Shown here piece after piece: positions 7,447 through 16,392 of a stretch of 64,000 nt of DNA. Below the pieces are notes generated by a model. The model did no database searches. It was not told where the DNA came from and saw only the letters and a list, made by a program, of their open reading frames with translations. Each line of letters opens with the position of its first letter. Positions within the stretch are counted from its first letter, which is position 1. Both the position numbers and the translations under genes were made by a program. The stretch comes from CAIPVR01 sp049316905 (GTDB taxonomy: Bacteria > Actinomycetota > Acidimicrobiia > Acidimicrobiales > Microtrichaceae): positions 6,207 through 70,206 of the forward strand of contig JBMOJH010000003.1 of NCBI GenBank assembly GCA_049316905.1, written 5' to 3'.

Positions 7447-9699
7447 ATGGTCGACCCCGACGCCGGCACGGCACCGTCCGACACCACCCCGCCCGACGAC
7501 ACGCACCGGGCGCTCGGGCTGACCGACGACGAGTACGGGCGCATCTGCGGGACCCTCGGCCGGCACCCGAACCACCTCGAGCTGGCCATGTACTCGGTCA
7601 TGTGGTCGGAGCACTGCTCGTACAAGAGCAGCCGGATCCACCTGCGTCGCTTCCCGACCGAGGCGCCGTGGGTGCTGGTCGGGCCGGGCGAGGGCGCCGG
7701 CGTGGTCGACGTGGGCGACGGGATCGCCGCGGCGCTGCGGATCGAGAGCCACAACCATCCATCCGCCATCGAGCCGTACCAGGGCGCCGCCACCGGCGTG
7801 GGGGGCATCCTGCGCGACATCTTCTCCATGGGCGCCCGCCCGATCGCCGTGATGGACCCGTTGCGGTTCGGTCCGCTGTCCGAACCCCGGGCCCGCTGGG
7901 TGGCCGAGGGCGTGGTGTCGGGCATCTCGGGCTACGGGAACTCGGTGGGCGTGCCCACCGTGGGCGGCGAGACGGTCTTCGACGAGACGTACGCCGACAA
8001 CCCCCTCGTGAACGTGCTCTGCCTCGGCGTCATGCCCACGGAGCGCCTGGTGCTGGGCCGGGCCGAGGGTGTGGGCAACCTGGCGGTGCTGCTCGGTTCG
8101 ACCACCGGACGCGACGGCATCGGCGGCGTGTCGGTGCTCGCGTCCGCGGGCTTCTCCGACGACGAGGCCGACGCTGACAAGCGGCCGAGTGTCCAGGTCG
8201 GTGACCCGTACGAGGAGAAGCGCCTGATCGAGGCGTGTCTCGAGCTCCTGGACCGTGACCTCGCCGTGGGCGTGCAGGACCTCGGCGGCGCGGGCATCAC
8301 GTGCGCGACCTCGGAGACGGCCGCCAAGGGCGGTGCCGGCATGGACGTGACGGTGGACGAGGTGCCGCTCCGCCAGCCCGGCATGGAGCCGTTCGAGGTG
8401 ATGACCTCCGAGTCCCAGGAGCGGATGCTGGCGATCGTCACGCCCGAACGCCTCGACGAGGTGCTCGCCATCGCGGAGAAGTGGGAGGTGCGCGCCACCG
8501 TCATCGGCACGGTCACCGGCTCCGGTCGGCTGCGGGTGGTGGACGCCGCGGGCGAGGCGCTCGCGGACGTGCCGGCGAAGTCGCTGGAGGAGGACGCGCC
8601 CCTCTACGACCGTCCCCGCGCCGAGCCCGCCGACCTCGCGGCCCGACGCGCCGACCGGGCCGCCGCACTGCCCGCCCCCGAGGACTGCGCGGCCGACCTC
8701 GTGGACATGCTCTGCGACACCTCGTGGGTGTGGTCCCAGTACGACCACATGCTCTTCCTGAACACCGTGGAGGGCCCCGGCGGCGACGCCGCGGTCCTGC
8801 GGCTGAAGCACCCGACGACCGGCGTCGACACCGGGCGCGGCCTCGCCCTGACCACCGACGGGAACCACCTGTGGTGCGCGGTGGACCCGCGGGCCGGGAG
8901 CGCCATGACGGTGGCCGAGTCGGTGATGAACCTGGCCGTCGTCGGGGCCCGGCCCCTCGCCATGGTCAACTGCATGAACTTCGGGAACCCCGAGCACCCC
9001 GAGGTCATGTGGCAGCTCTCCGAGAGCGTCGACGGCCTGTCGGACGCGCTGCGGGCCTTCGGCGTGCCGTGCATCGGCGGCAACGTCAGCCTCTACAACG
9101 AGTCCCGCGGGCGCGACATCGACCCCACGCCGATCATCGGCGTGCTCGGCGTGGTGGAGCGTCTCGACCGCCGTCCACCCGGCGTGCGGCTCGTCGACGG
9201 CGGCCGGCTGATCCTCGTGGGTGACACCGTGCCGGAGCTCGACGGCTCCCTGTGGGCCGCCCGCCGCGGCCACCGGGGCCGCGGCACCCTCCCCGCGGTC
9301 GACCTCGCCGCGGTGGCGGCCGCGGCCGGCGTGGTGCGCGAGCTCGTGGCCTCCGGCCTCGTGCAGGGGGCGCACGACGTGGCCCAGGGCGGGGTCGGCC
9401 TGGCCCTCGCGGAGATGGCCGTGGCCTCGGGGGTGGGCTTCACGGCGGCCCGCATCCCGGACCACGCCCACCTCTTCTCGGAGTCCGCCGGCCGGGCCGT
9501 GCTGTGCGTCGGCGCCGACCAGGTGCGCCCGGTGCTCGACGTGCTGGAGGCCCACGGCGTGCCGCACGCCCGGATCGGTGCGGCCGCCGGTGACCGCATG
9601 GTGGTCAAGGACCTGCTCGACGTGCCGCTCGCGGACGCGGTCACCGCACACCGCGACCGCCTTCCCGGCGCCCTCGGCGGCGGCACCACCCAGGGCTGA
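7447..9699 (+). CDS. purL: FGAM synthase, PurL subunit
   Basis: ATP-dependent amidation of FGAR to FGAM, working with PurQ and PurS. The 750-residue size is that of the small (PurSQL-type) PurL. Near the N terminus HPNHLELAMYSVMWSEHCSYKSS (in two blocks) holds the catalytic histidine region, followed by IESHNHPSAIEPYQGAATG and the FSMGARPIAVMD loop. The second half repeats the fold, including NCMNFGNPEHPEVMWQ. The ATG at 7447 fits the -10 box and the family start. An open frame runs 140 codons further upstream but has no similarity there. Confidence 0.97.
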   Translation: MVDPDAGTAPSDTTPPDDTHRALGLTDDEYGRICGTLGRHPNHLELAMYSVMWSEHCSYKSSRIHLRRFPTEAPWVLVGPGEGAGVVDVGDGIAAALRIESHNHPSAIEPYQGAATGVGGILRDIFSMGARPIAVMDPLRFGPLSEPRARWVAEGVVSGISGYGNSVGVPTVGGETVFDETYADNPLVNVLCLGVMPTERLVLGRAEGVGNLAVLLGSTTGRDGIGGVSVLASAGFSDDEADADKRPSVQVGDPYEEKRLIEACLELLDRDLAVGVQDLGGAGITCATSETAAKGGAGMDVTVDEVPLRQPGMEPFEVMTSESQERMLAIVTPERLDEVLAIAEKWEVRATVIGTVTGSGRLRVVDAAGEALADVPAKSLEEDAPLYDRPRAEPADLAARRADRAAALPAPEDCAADLVDMLCDTSWVWSQYDHMLFLNTVEGPGGDAAVLRLKHPTTGVDTGRGLALTTDGNHLWCAVDPRAGSAMTVAESVMNLAVVGARPLAMVNCMNFGNPEHPEVMWQLSESVDGLSDALRAFGVPCIGGNVSLYNESRGRDIDPTPIIGVLGVVERLDRRPPGVRLVDGGRLILVGDTVPELDGSLWAARRGHRGRGTLPAVDLAAVAAAAGVVRELVASGLVQGAHDVAQGGVGLALAEMAVASGVGFTAARIPDHAHLFSESAGRAVLCVGADQVRPVLDVLEAHGVPHARIGAAAGDRMVVKDLLDVPLADAVTAHRDRLPGALGGGTTQG

Positions 9700-9744
9700 G
9701 TCGGCCCGCCTTGGGGCCCCCTGTTCAGGGATCGGCCCCGCCGT

Positions 9745-9750
9745 TAGCCT
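9745..9750 (+). promoter_or_regulatory. Putative -10 box of the propeller lipoprotein gene
   Basis: TAGCCT is about 53 nt before the chosen GTG, giving a leader of roughly 45 nt that contains the GGGAG ribosome site. This contrasts with the leaderless pattern elsewhere. Confidence 0.35.
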
Positions 9751-9803
9751 CTGTGGACGGCCGGACCCGACCCCGCGGGCGGCCGCGAGCGCGGGAGAGG
9801 TGC

Positions 9804-11951
9804 GTGGACCAGGCACTCGGGCGCGTTCTGCGCCCGGCGCTGCTCATCCTGGTGACCCTGCTGGGTTCGTCCGCGCTCGCCGGGTGCCTCGCCCCCGACG
9901 CGCCAGACCCCACCGGGACCGCCCCCTTCGGCCGCCTCGAGGCGGTGTTCGCCGACGGTGACGGCATCCGGGTGCAGGGCTGGGCGATCGACCCCGACAC
10001 CTCGGCCCCCGTGGTCGTCACGATGAGTTCCCAGCAGCGGACGCGGACGTTCGTCGCGAACCTCGAACGACCCGACCTCGCGGGCTACGGCCGGGGAACC
10101 GCCCACGGGTTCGACGCCCGGTACCCGGGCCTCGCCCCCGGCCCACGGCAGATCTGCGTCTGGGTGACCAACGTGGGTGCCGGCACCCAGGACCGGCTGC
10201 TCGGCTGCACGACCGTCGAGCTCCGCCCGATGGACCCGTTCGGCAACGTGGAGGCGATGGGCTCCCCGGCGCCGGGTCGGGTGCGGGTGATCGGATGGGC
10301 GTCCGATCCCGATGCGGGTGGGCCCGTCGAGATCCTGGCGACCGTCGACGGCGCCCCGGCCGACCGGCGGGAGGCCGACGTGTCCCGGCCCGAGCTCGGG
10401 GCCTTCCTCGGCGTCCCGCCGCAGCTGGGATTCGACCTCGACCTCCCGGCCACGCCGGGGCGGCACCTGGTGTGTGTCCGGGCGTTCAACCGCGCGGTCG
10501 GGGTGGACCGTCTGCTCGGTTGCCAGGACGTGGTGGCGCAGGCGCCGCCGGAGGACCGGCGGCCCACCGGCTCGGTCACGGCGGTGGTGCCGGTGGCCGG
10601 CGGGGTCCGCGTGAGCGGCACCGCCACGGACGTGGACGGCGCGGTGGGCTCGGTGCGGGTGGCCGTGCTGGGCGGCGCCACCTCCTCGGTGACGGTGGTC
10701 GGGGGCTCGTTCTCGACCACCGTGGCCCTGCCGGTCGGTCCGGCCCGGGTGTGCGTCACCGTGCCCGACGTGGCCTCGCCCCCGGGTCCCTTCCTCGCCG
10801 GCGACCGCGCGCTGCCGTGCAGCACGGCCGTGGTGTCGGTCGGCGCGGTCCCCTCCGTCGGCACGTCCGGCGCGCCGGTGTGGACGGCCCCGGTCGGGCC
10901 GTCGCCCGCGAGTCCCGTGACCGGGGTGGACCGTGACGCCGGGGTGAGCGTGAGCCTGCGCGACGGTTCGGTGCTCTGGCTCTTCGGTGACAGCACCAAG
11001 ATCGAGGCCGACGGTTCCTACCGCTACTTCATCAACAACACCGCGGCCTGGGCGACCCGTGACGCGCTCACGGTCACCCGTGACGGCGCCGTCGGCAACT
11101 CACCCGTGCAGTTCGCGACCCCCGGCCCCGGCTTCCCGACCTGTCCCGAGGACGCCCCGCGCCAGGCCATGTGGCCGATGTCCGGGGTGGTCGTGGCCGA
11201 GGGTTCCCGGGACCGGGTGAACGTGCTGATGGGCAACGTGTGCCTGGGCGACGCGCTCCGCATCGTGCCGATGGGGGTCGCGGTCGTCACGTGGTTGTAC
11301 GACCCCGCCACCCCGCCCCTCGACCTCCCGATCACGGCCACCGTGGTCAACCAGGCCCTGTTCGCCCCCGGCGAACCCCAGTGGGGGACCGCCGCGGTGG
11401 TGGCGAACGACGGACTGGCCTACGCGTACGCGTGCGCGTTCCCGCCCGACGGCGGCCTGCCGACGCAGTACGGGCCGTGCCGCGTGGCCCGCGTGGCGCC
11501 GGACCGCGTGGCGGACCGCACGGCGTGGCGCTTCTGGGCCGGCGGTTCCACGTGGTCGGCCAACCAGGGCGCCGCGGTGGAGCTCGTCATGCCGCCGGGG
11601 CCCGACGGCACCAGCCCACCCATGCCCGGCTTCTCCGTGCGCGCGGAGCCGACCCAGGGCGTGTACGTGATGGCCTACAGCCCGTGGCCCGGCTTCACCG
11701 ACCGCGTGCAGGTCCGCGTGGCCACCGCCCCGACCGGGCCGTGGACCGCGCCGGTGGAGGTCAATCTGCCCGGCTGCGCCGACACCGTCACCGGCACCGG
11801 CTTCTACTGCTACGCCGGCACCGCGCAGCCGCAGCTCAGCGAACCGGGCCTCCTCGGTCTCGGGTACTACGACCAGCGGGTTCGCGTGGACTCGTCGGGC
11901 GGCCAGTACCTGACCGTGAAGGTGCCGTTCTCGGTGGTGGTCATCCCCTGA
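9804..11951 (+). CDS. Secreted lipoprotein with GWxxDPD repeats and a C-terminal beta-propeller-like domain
   Basis: A 715-residue exported protein of unknown function. The GTG at 9804 gives a lipoprotein signal with lipobox LAG-C28, and GGGAG lies 6 nt upstream. After the anchor come about three repeats of 80-95 residues that begin GIRVQGWAIDPDT, RVRVIGWASDPDA and GVRVSGTATDVDG, probably beta-sandwiches. The C-terminal 370 residues start near DRDAGVSVSLRDGSVLWLFGD and resemble DUF4185-like sugar-binding propellers. That domain is clearly paralogous to the reverse-strand lipoprotein at about 40 kb, and the repeats recur in the Cys-rich Tat protein at 61 kb. It probably binds surface glycans. 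Its stop overlaps gluQ. Confidence 0.8.
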   Translation: MDQALGRVLRPALLILVTLLGSSALAGCLAPDAPDPTGTAPFGRLEAVFADGDGIRVQGWAIDPDTSAPVVVTMSSQQRTRTFVANLERPDLAGYGRGTAHGFDARYPGLAPGPRQICVWVTNVGAGTQDRLLGCTTVELRPMDPFGNVEAMGSPAPGRVRVIGWASDPDAGGPVEILATVDGAPADRREADVSRPELGAFLGVPPQLGFDLDLPATPGRHLVCVRAFNRAVGVDRLLGCQDVVAQAPPEDRRPTGSVTAVVPVAGGVRVSGTATDVDGAVGSVRVAVLGGATSSVTVVGGSFSTTVALPVGPARVCVTVPDVASPPGPFLAGDRALPCSTAVVSVGAVPSVGTSGAPVWTAPVGPSPASPVTGVDRDAGVSVSLRDGSVLWLFGDSTKIEADGSYRYFINNTAAWATRDALTVTRDGAVGNSPVQFATPGPGFPTCPEDAPRQAMWPMSGVVVAEGSRDRVNVLMGNVCLGDALRIVPMGVAVVTWLYDPATPPLDLPITATVVNQALFAPGEPQWGTAAVVANDGLAYAYACAFPPDGGLPTQYGPCRVARVAPDRVADRTAWRFWAGGSTWSANQGAAVELVMPPGPDGTSPPMPGFSVRAEPTQGVYVMAYSPWPGFTDRVQVRVATAPTGPWTAPVEVNLPGCADTVTGTGFYCYAGTAQPQLSEPGLLGLGYYDQRVRVDSSGGQYLTVKVPFSVVVIP

Positions 11952-12847
11952 CCGTCGGACGTTTCGCACCCAGCCCGTCGGGTCCACTGCACCTGGGCAA
12001 CCTGCGCACCGCGTTGCTCGCCTGGTGCTTCGCCCGCTCCGAGGGCGGCCGCTTCCTGGTGCGGATGGAGGACCTGACCACGGGCGCCGCACCGGTCGCC
12101 GAGGCCGGGCAGCTGGCCGACCTCGCCACCCTGGGCCTCGACCACGACGGGCCGGTGGAACGCCAGTCCGGACGCCGGGCGCTGCACGACGCCGCGCTCG
12201 CCCGGCTGGTGGACGCGGGCCTGACCTACGAGTGCTTCTGCTCGCGCCGCGAGATCCGCGAGGCCGCCGCGGCCCCCCACGGTCCGTCGGAGGAGGGCCG
12301 GTATCCCGGTACCTGCCGGGGGCTCACCGGGGCGGAGCGGGCGGAGTGTCGGGCCACCGGACGCGCGCCCGCGTTGCGCCTCCGGGCCGAGGGTGCCCGG
12401 GTGGCGGTGACGGACCGGTTGCTCGGCACCACCGAGGCCGTCGTCGACGACATCGTGCTGCGCCGGGCCGACGGCGTGGTGGCCTACAACCTGGCGGTCG
12501 TGGTGGACGACGCCGACCAGGGCGTCGACCAGGTCGTCCGGGGCGACGACCTGTGGCACGCCACGCCGGCCCAGGCGCTCCTGCAGGACCTCCTCGAGCT
12601 ACCGCGGCCGTCGTACGCGCACGTGCCGCTGGTCCTCGGTGCGGACGGGGACCGGCTCGCCAAGCGCCACGGTGCCGTCACCCTCGCCGACCGGACGGCC
12701 GCAGGTGAGTCGTCCGCCGCCACACTGGGCCTCCTCGCGGCGTCGTTGGGGCTCGCGGAACCGGGCGAGGAGCCCGACGCGGCCACGGTGCTGGGCCGCT
12801 TCCGGCCGGACCGGCTCCCCACCGTTCCGTGGGTCCTCGGAGGGTGA
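11948..12847 (+). CDS. gluQ: Glutamyl-Q tRNA(Asp) synthetase
   Basis: Attaches glutamate to queuosine in the anticodon of tRNA(Asp). It is a truncated class I GluRS lacking the anticodon-binding domain (299 residues). RFAPSPSGPLHLGN is the HIGH-type motif at residues 5-18. ECFCSRRE followed by RYPGTCRG supplies the C-x-C...Y-x3-C zinc site that separates GluQ from GluRS, and RLAKRHGA replaces KMSKS. No ATG, GTG or TTG is in frame near the essential N terminus. The best start is CTG at 11948, which overlaps the preceding stop as CTGA, mimicking the ATGA coupling used elsewhere. A very long upstream extension is the only alternative. Confidence 0.85.
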   Translation: MTVGRFAPSPSGPLHLGNLRTALLAWCFARSEGGRFLVRMEDLTTGAAPVAEAGQLADLATLGLDHDGPVERQSGRRALHDAALARLVDAGLTYECFCSRREIREAAAAPHGPSEEGRYPGTCRGLTGAERAECRATGRAPALRLRAEGARVAVTDRLLGTTEAVVDDIVLRRADGVVAYNLAVVVDDADQGVDQVVRGDDLWHATPAQALLQDLLELPRPSYAHVPLVLGADGDRLAKRHGAVTLADRTAAGESSAATLGLLAASLGLAEPGEEPDAATVLGRFRPDRLPTVPWVLGG

Positions 12848-12891
12848 CCGCCCGGTCGTGGGGGCCGGATGGGGTGTGCCACGATGGGGTC

Positions 12892-14487
12892 GTGGCGTTC
12901 CCCCCCGGCGAGAACCCCGAGGACCTGCTCGACGAGGTGCTCGACGTGGACGCCGCCAAGCCCCGCGAGGCCTGCGGAGTCTTCGCCGTGTACGCGCCGG
13001 GCACGCCGGTGGCCCACCTCGCGTACCTCGGCATCTACGCGCTGCAGCACCGTGGCCAGGAGTCGGCGGGCATCGCCAGCTCCGACGGCGAGCACATCAC
13101 CGTGGTCAAGGACATGGGTCTGGTGTCCACGGTGTTCGACGACCGCACGCTCGCGGCACTCGACGGCGATCTGGCGATCGGCCACACCCGGTACTCGACC
13201 ACCGGCTCCAGCATGTGGAAGAACTCCCAGCCGGTGTTCCGCGACGTGGTCCACACGCAGTTCACCCTGGGCCACAACGGCAACCTGGTGAACACCGCCG
13301 CGCTGGTGGAGGAGGCCGGGATGCTGCCCGGCACCGTCTCGAGCGACACCGACGCGATGGCCGAGGTGCTCGCGCAGGAGTGCGAGCGCATCGGTGCCGG
13401 CGACGACACGCTGATCCGCGCGCTGGAGCGCGTGCTGCCCGGGTTCGAGGGCGCGTTCTCCCTCGTGCTCATGGACCGGCACCGGGTCATCGGCGTGCGT
13501 GACCCGCACGGGTTCCGGCCGCTGTGCCTCGGCAAGCTCGACGCCGGCTGGGTGCTCGCCTCGGAGACCCCGGCGCTCGACACGGTGGGCGCCCACTTCG
13601 TGCGCGAGCTCGACCCCGGCGAGATGGTGGTCATCGACGAACACGGCGTCCGCTCGATGCGGCCGTTCCCGGACGCCACGCCCGACCCTCGCCTGTGCCT
13701 GTTCGAGTTCGTCTACTTCGCCCGGCCCGACAGCCAGCTCTACGGCCGCAACGTGCACCAGGCGCGGGTGCGCATGGGCGAGCAGCTCGCGGACCAGGCG
13801 CCGGTGCCCGCGGACCTCGTCATGGGAGTCCCCGAGTCGGGCATCCCCGCGGCGGAGGGCTACTCCCGGCGCTCCGGGATCCCCTTCGGCCACGGCCTGG
13901 TGAAGAACCGCTACATCGGCCGGACGTTCATCGCCCCGAGCCAGGAGATGCGGGCGCTCGGCGTACGCATGAAGCTCAACCCGCTCCGGGAGAACATCGA
14001 GGGCCGCCGGCTCGTGGTGGTGGACGACTCCATCGTGCGGGGCACCACCACCAAGGCCATGGTGGCGATGCTGCGGGAGGCGGGCGCGGCCGAGGTACAC
14101 CTGCGGGTCAGCTCGCCGCCGTACCGCTGGCCGTGTTTCTACGGCATGGACACCGGCACGCGGGGCGAGCTGCTCGCCGCGAACCTCGAGGTGGAGGAGA
14201 TCCGCGACTACCTGAAGGTGGACACCCTGGCCTACCTCACCCTCGAGGGCCTGGTCGACGCGGTGGCCGCGCCCGGGGCCGGCTTCTGCACGGCGTGTCT
14301 GACCGGCGAGTACCCGGTGGAGATCCCGGCCGAGGCCGGCAAGGGCGTGCTCGACGGCGGCGCGCCCCCTCCCGAGGGCCAGGGCCCGATGACGGAGACA
14401 CCGTTGCGGCTGCTCACCGCAGGCGAGCGGGGCATGCCCTCCGAGCAGGCGCAGGCCGGACGAGGGAGCGGACCGACCGGTGGGTGA
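12892..14487 (+). CDS. purF: Amidophosphoribosyltransferase
   Basis: First committed step of purine synthesis: PRPP plus glutamine gives phosphoribosylamine. The chosen GTG gives 531 residues with a propeptide of about 27 residues before the catalytic Cys28 in REACGVFAVY, so self-processing is expected. Cysteines in DPRLCLFEF, RWPCFYG and FCTACLTG match the oxygen-sensitive [4Fe-4S] class of B. subtilis PurF. VVVDDSIVRGTTTKAMV is the PRPP-binding loop. The C-terminal 60 residues are low-complexity and poorly conserved. It overlaps purM by 8 nt. Confidence 0.95.
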   Translation: MAFPPGENPEDLLDEVLDVDAAKPREACGVFAVYAPGTPVAHLAYLGIYALQHRGQESAGIASSDGEHITVVKDMGLVSTVFDDRTLAALDGDLAIGHTRYSTTGSSMWKNSQPVFRDVVHTQFTLGHNGNLVNTAALVEEAGMLPGTVSSDTDAMAEVLAQECERIGAGDDTLIRALERVLPGFEGAFSLVLMDRHRVIGVRDPHGFRPLCLGKLDAGWVLASETPALDTVGAHFVRELDPGEMVVIDEHGVRSMRPFPDATPDPRLCLFEFVYFARPDSQLYGRNVHQARVRMGEQLADQAPVPADLVMGVPESGIPAAEGYSRRSGIPFGHGLVKNRYIGRTFIAPSQEMRALGVRMKLNPLRENIEGRRLVVVDDSIVRGTTTKAMVAMLREAGAAEVHLRVSSPPYRWPCFYGMDTGTRGELLAANLEVEEIRDYLKVDTLAYLTLEGLVDAVAAPGAGFCTACLTGEYPVEIPAEAGKGVLDGGAPPPEGQGPMTETPLRLLTAGERGMPSEQAQAGRGSGPTGG

Positions 14488-15517
14488 GACCTACGAGGCG
14501 GCCGGCGTCTCCATCGAGGCCGGCGAGCAGGCCGTGGAACGCATCAAGGCCGACGTGCGCTCCACGTTCCGGCCCGAGGTGATCGGTGACATCGGCGGGT
14601 TCGGCGGCCTGTTCCGCTTCGACCCCGGCAGTTATCGCGACCCGGTGCTCGTCTCGACCACCGACGGGGTTGGCACGAAGGCCCTCGTGGCCGCCGCGGC
14701 GGGGCGCTACTCGACCATCGGCCTCGACCTGGTGGCCATGTGCGTGGACGACCTCGTCTGCCAGGGCGCCGAGCCGCTCTTCTTCCTCGACTACATCTCG
14801 ATCGGCCGCCTGGAGCCCGAGGTCGTCAAGGACATCGTCGGCGGCGTCGCCGAGGGGTGTCGCCAGGCCGGCTGCGCGCTGGTCGGTGGCGAGATGGCGG
14901 AGCATCCCGGCGTGATGGCCGACGGGGAGTTCGACCTGGTCGGCTTCGCCGTCGGCGTGGTGGATCGCGACCGGTTGCTCACCGGCGAGCTGGTGACCCC
15001 CGGCGACGTCCTGATCGGCCTGCCGTCGCCCGGGCTGCGCTCCAACGGGTACTCGCTGGCCCGCCGCCTCTACTTCGACGTGGCCGGTCGCTCGCTCGAC
15101 GACCGGGCCTGGGACGACGGTCATGCCCCGACCGTGGCCGAGGAACTGCTCCGGCCCTCGGTGATCTACGCCCCGGCGGTGCGGGCCCTGCAGGCGTCGG
15201 TGCCGGTGCACGCCGTGGCGCACATCACCGGCGGTGGTCTGCCCGGCAACCTGAACCGGTCCCTCGGCCGGAAGGTCGACGCGCTGGTCGACCCCGGCTC
15301 GTGGGAGTGGCCCCGCGTGTTCGCCGAACTGCAGCGCATCGGCGACGTGAGCACCGACGAGATGCGCAAGGTCTTCAACCTGGGCATCGGCATGGTGGTG
15401 GTGGTGCCGGCGTCGTCGGCCACCCACGCGGTGGACGTGCTGCGCATCCACGGCCAGCGTGCCCGCATCATCGGCGAGGTGGTGCCGGGTCAGGGCGAGG
15501 TCCGCTTCTCCGACTGA
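14480..15517 (+). CDS. purM: Phosphoribosylformylglycinamidine cyclo-ligase (AIR synthetase)
   Basis: Closes the imidazole ring of FGAM to AIR with ATP. The 345-residue protein shows YEAAGVSIEAGEQAVERI at the start, STTDGVGTKALVA, the DYISIGRLEPE helix, CALVGGEMAEHPG, LPSPGLRSNGYSLAR and HITGGGLPGNLNR, all PurM signatures. The GTG start lies inside the end of purF. Next is a 170-bp gap with a probable operator for the pirins. The purine genes purN, purH and purA are not in the window. Confidence 0.97.
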   Translation: MGETYEAAGVSIEAGEQAVERIKADVRSTFRPEVIGDIGGFGGLFRFDPGSYRDPVLVSTTDGVGTKALVAAAAGRYSTIGLDLVAMCVDDLVCQGAEPLFFLDYISIGRLEPEVVKDIVGGVAEGCRQAGCALVGGEMAEHPGVMADGEFDLVGFAVGVVDRDRLLTGELVTPGDVLIGLPSPGLRSNGYSLARRLYFDVAGRSLDDRAWDDGHAPTVAEELLRPSVIYAPAVRALQASVPVHAVAHITGGGLPGNLNRSLGRKVDALVDPGSWEWPRVFAELQRIGDVSTDEMRKVFNLGIGMVVVVPASSATHAVDVLRIHGQRARIIGEVVPGQGEVRFSD

Positions 15518-15625
15518 GCCGGCGCGCCGTGGCCGCGGGGCAGCGGCGGCACTGGGGGCAGTGGGAGCGGGAGGGGGAGCGTGTGCGTCGAGCCCACGGA
15601 CCAGCTCCGGAATACCTGCGCATTC

Positions 15626-15652
15626 CTGATGTTGCAGTAGTTGCGTCATCAG
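15626..15652. promoter_or_regulatory. Palindromic AT-rich operator upstream of the pirin pair
   Basis: CTGATG (15626-15631) and CATCAG (15647-15652) form an inverted repeat. Inside it TTGC occurs at 15632-15635 and again at 15641-15644. A low-GC palindrome in very GC-rich DNA before pirin genes is typical of a MarR-family site. The ribosome site GGGAGGT follows at 15674-15680, 7 nt from the ATG. Confidence 0.5.
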
Positions 15653-15687
15653 ACAACTCCGTCAGAGAGAACTGGGAGGTCCGTTCC

Positions 15688-16392
15688 ATGGCGATCGATG
15701 TCCGCCCGGCCGACGGCCGGTTCCACACCCGGCTCGGATGGCTGGACAGCCACCACTCGTTCAGCTTCTCCGGCCACTACGACCCCGCCAACACCCATCA
15801 CGGCCTGCTGCTCGTGCTGAACGACGACGTCGTGGCACCCGCGGCGGGTTTCGGGACGCACGGCCACGCCGACATGGAGATCGTGACCTGGGTGCTCGAC
15901 GGGACCCTCGAGCACCGCGACTCCGAGGGCCACCACGGGGTCATCCGGCCCGGCGAGGCGCAGCGCATGACGGCGGGCACCGGGATCCGCCATTCGGAGA
16001 TGAACCCCGACCCGGACCGGCCGGTGCACTTCCTCCAGATGTGGGTTCGGCCCGACACCCCGGGCCTGCCACCCGGCTACGAGCAGGTCGACGTGGCCGC
16101 GCGGCTGGACGCCGGCGGGCTGGTGCCCGTGGCGTCGGGCCGCGATGACGAGGGAGCGGTCCGTATCCACCAGCGTGACGCCGTCATGTCGGTGGGCCGG
16201 TTGGCGCCGGGCGAGGAGGTCACGCTGCCCGACGAGCCGCACGTCCACCTGTACGTGGCCCGCGGTGCCGTGGAGCTCGATGGGGCGGACGGTCCGCTGG
16301 GCGAGGGCGACGCCGTGCGCCTCACCGACGCCGGAGCGGTCCGGCTCGTGGCGCAGGGCGCGGCCGAGGTCGTCGTCTGGGGGACGGCATGA
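15688..16392 (+). CDS. Pirin family protein (YhhW-like bicupin), first of tandem pair
   Basis: A 234-residue cupin metalloprotein. The N-terminal cupin contains FGTHGHADMEIVTWVLDG and a later LEHRDSEGHHGVI, giving the His/His/His/Glu metal site of pirins, and the C-terminal cupin is degenerate. The GWLDSHHSFSF start is typical of the YhhW-type pirins, some of which have quercetinase activity; the in vivo substrate is unknown. The start is set by a strong Shine-Dalgarno. It overlaps the second pirin gene as ATGA, so the two are coupled. Confidence 0.9.
   Translation: MAIDVRPADGRFHTRLGWLDSHHSFSFSGHYDPANTHHGLLLVLNDDVVAPAAGFGTHGHADMEIVTWVLDGTLEHRDSEGHHGVIRPGEAQRMTAGTGIRHSEMNPDPDRPVHFLQMWVRPDTPGLPPGYEQVDVAARLDAGGLVPVASGRDDEGAVRIHQRDAVMSVGRLAPGEEVTLPDEPHVHLYVARGAVELDGADGPLGEGDAVRLTDAGAVRLVAQGAAEVVVWGTA

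Noticed and set aside
6868..9816. 982-codon reverse-strand frame over purL
   Set aside because: Only the last 140 codons (6868-7290) look like a protein; the rest is antisense to purL with repetitive Arg/His/Gly composition.
11171..11947. Long N-terminal extension of GluQ inside the lipoprotein gene
   Set aside because: The extension is an out-of-frame, Arg/Gly-rich shadow, and GluQ proteins begin a few residues before the HIGH-type motif.
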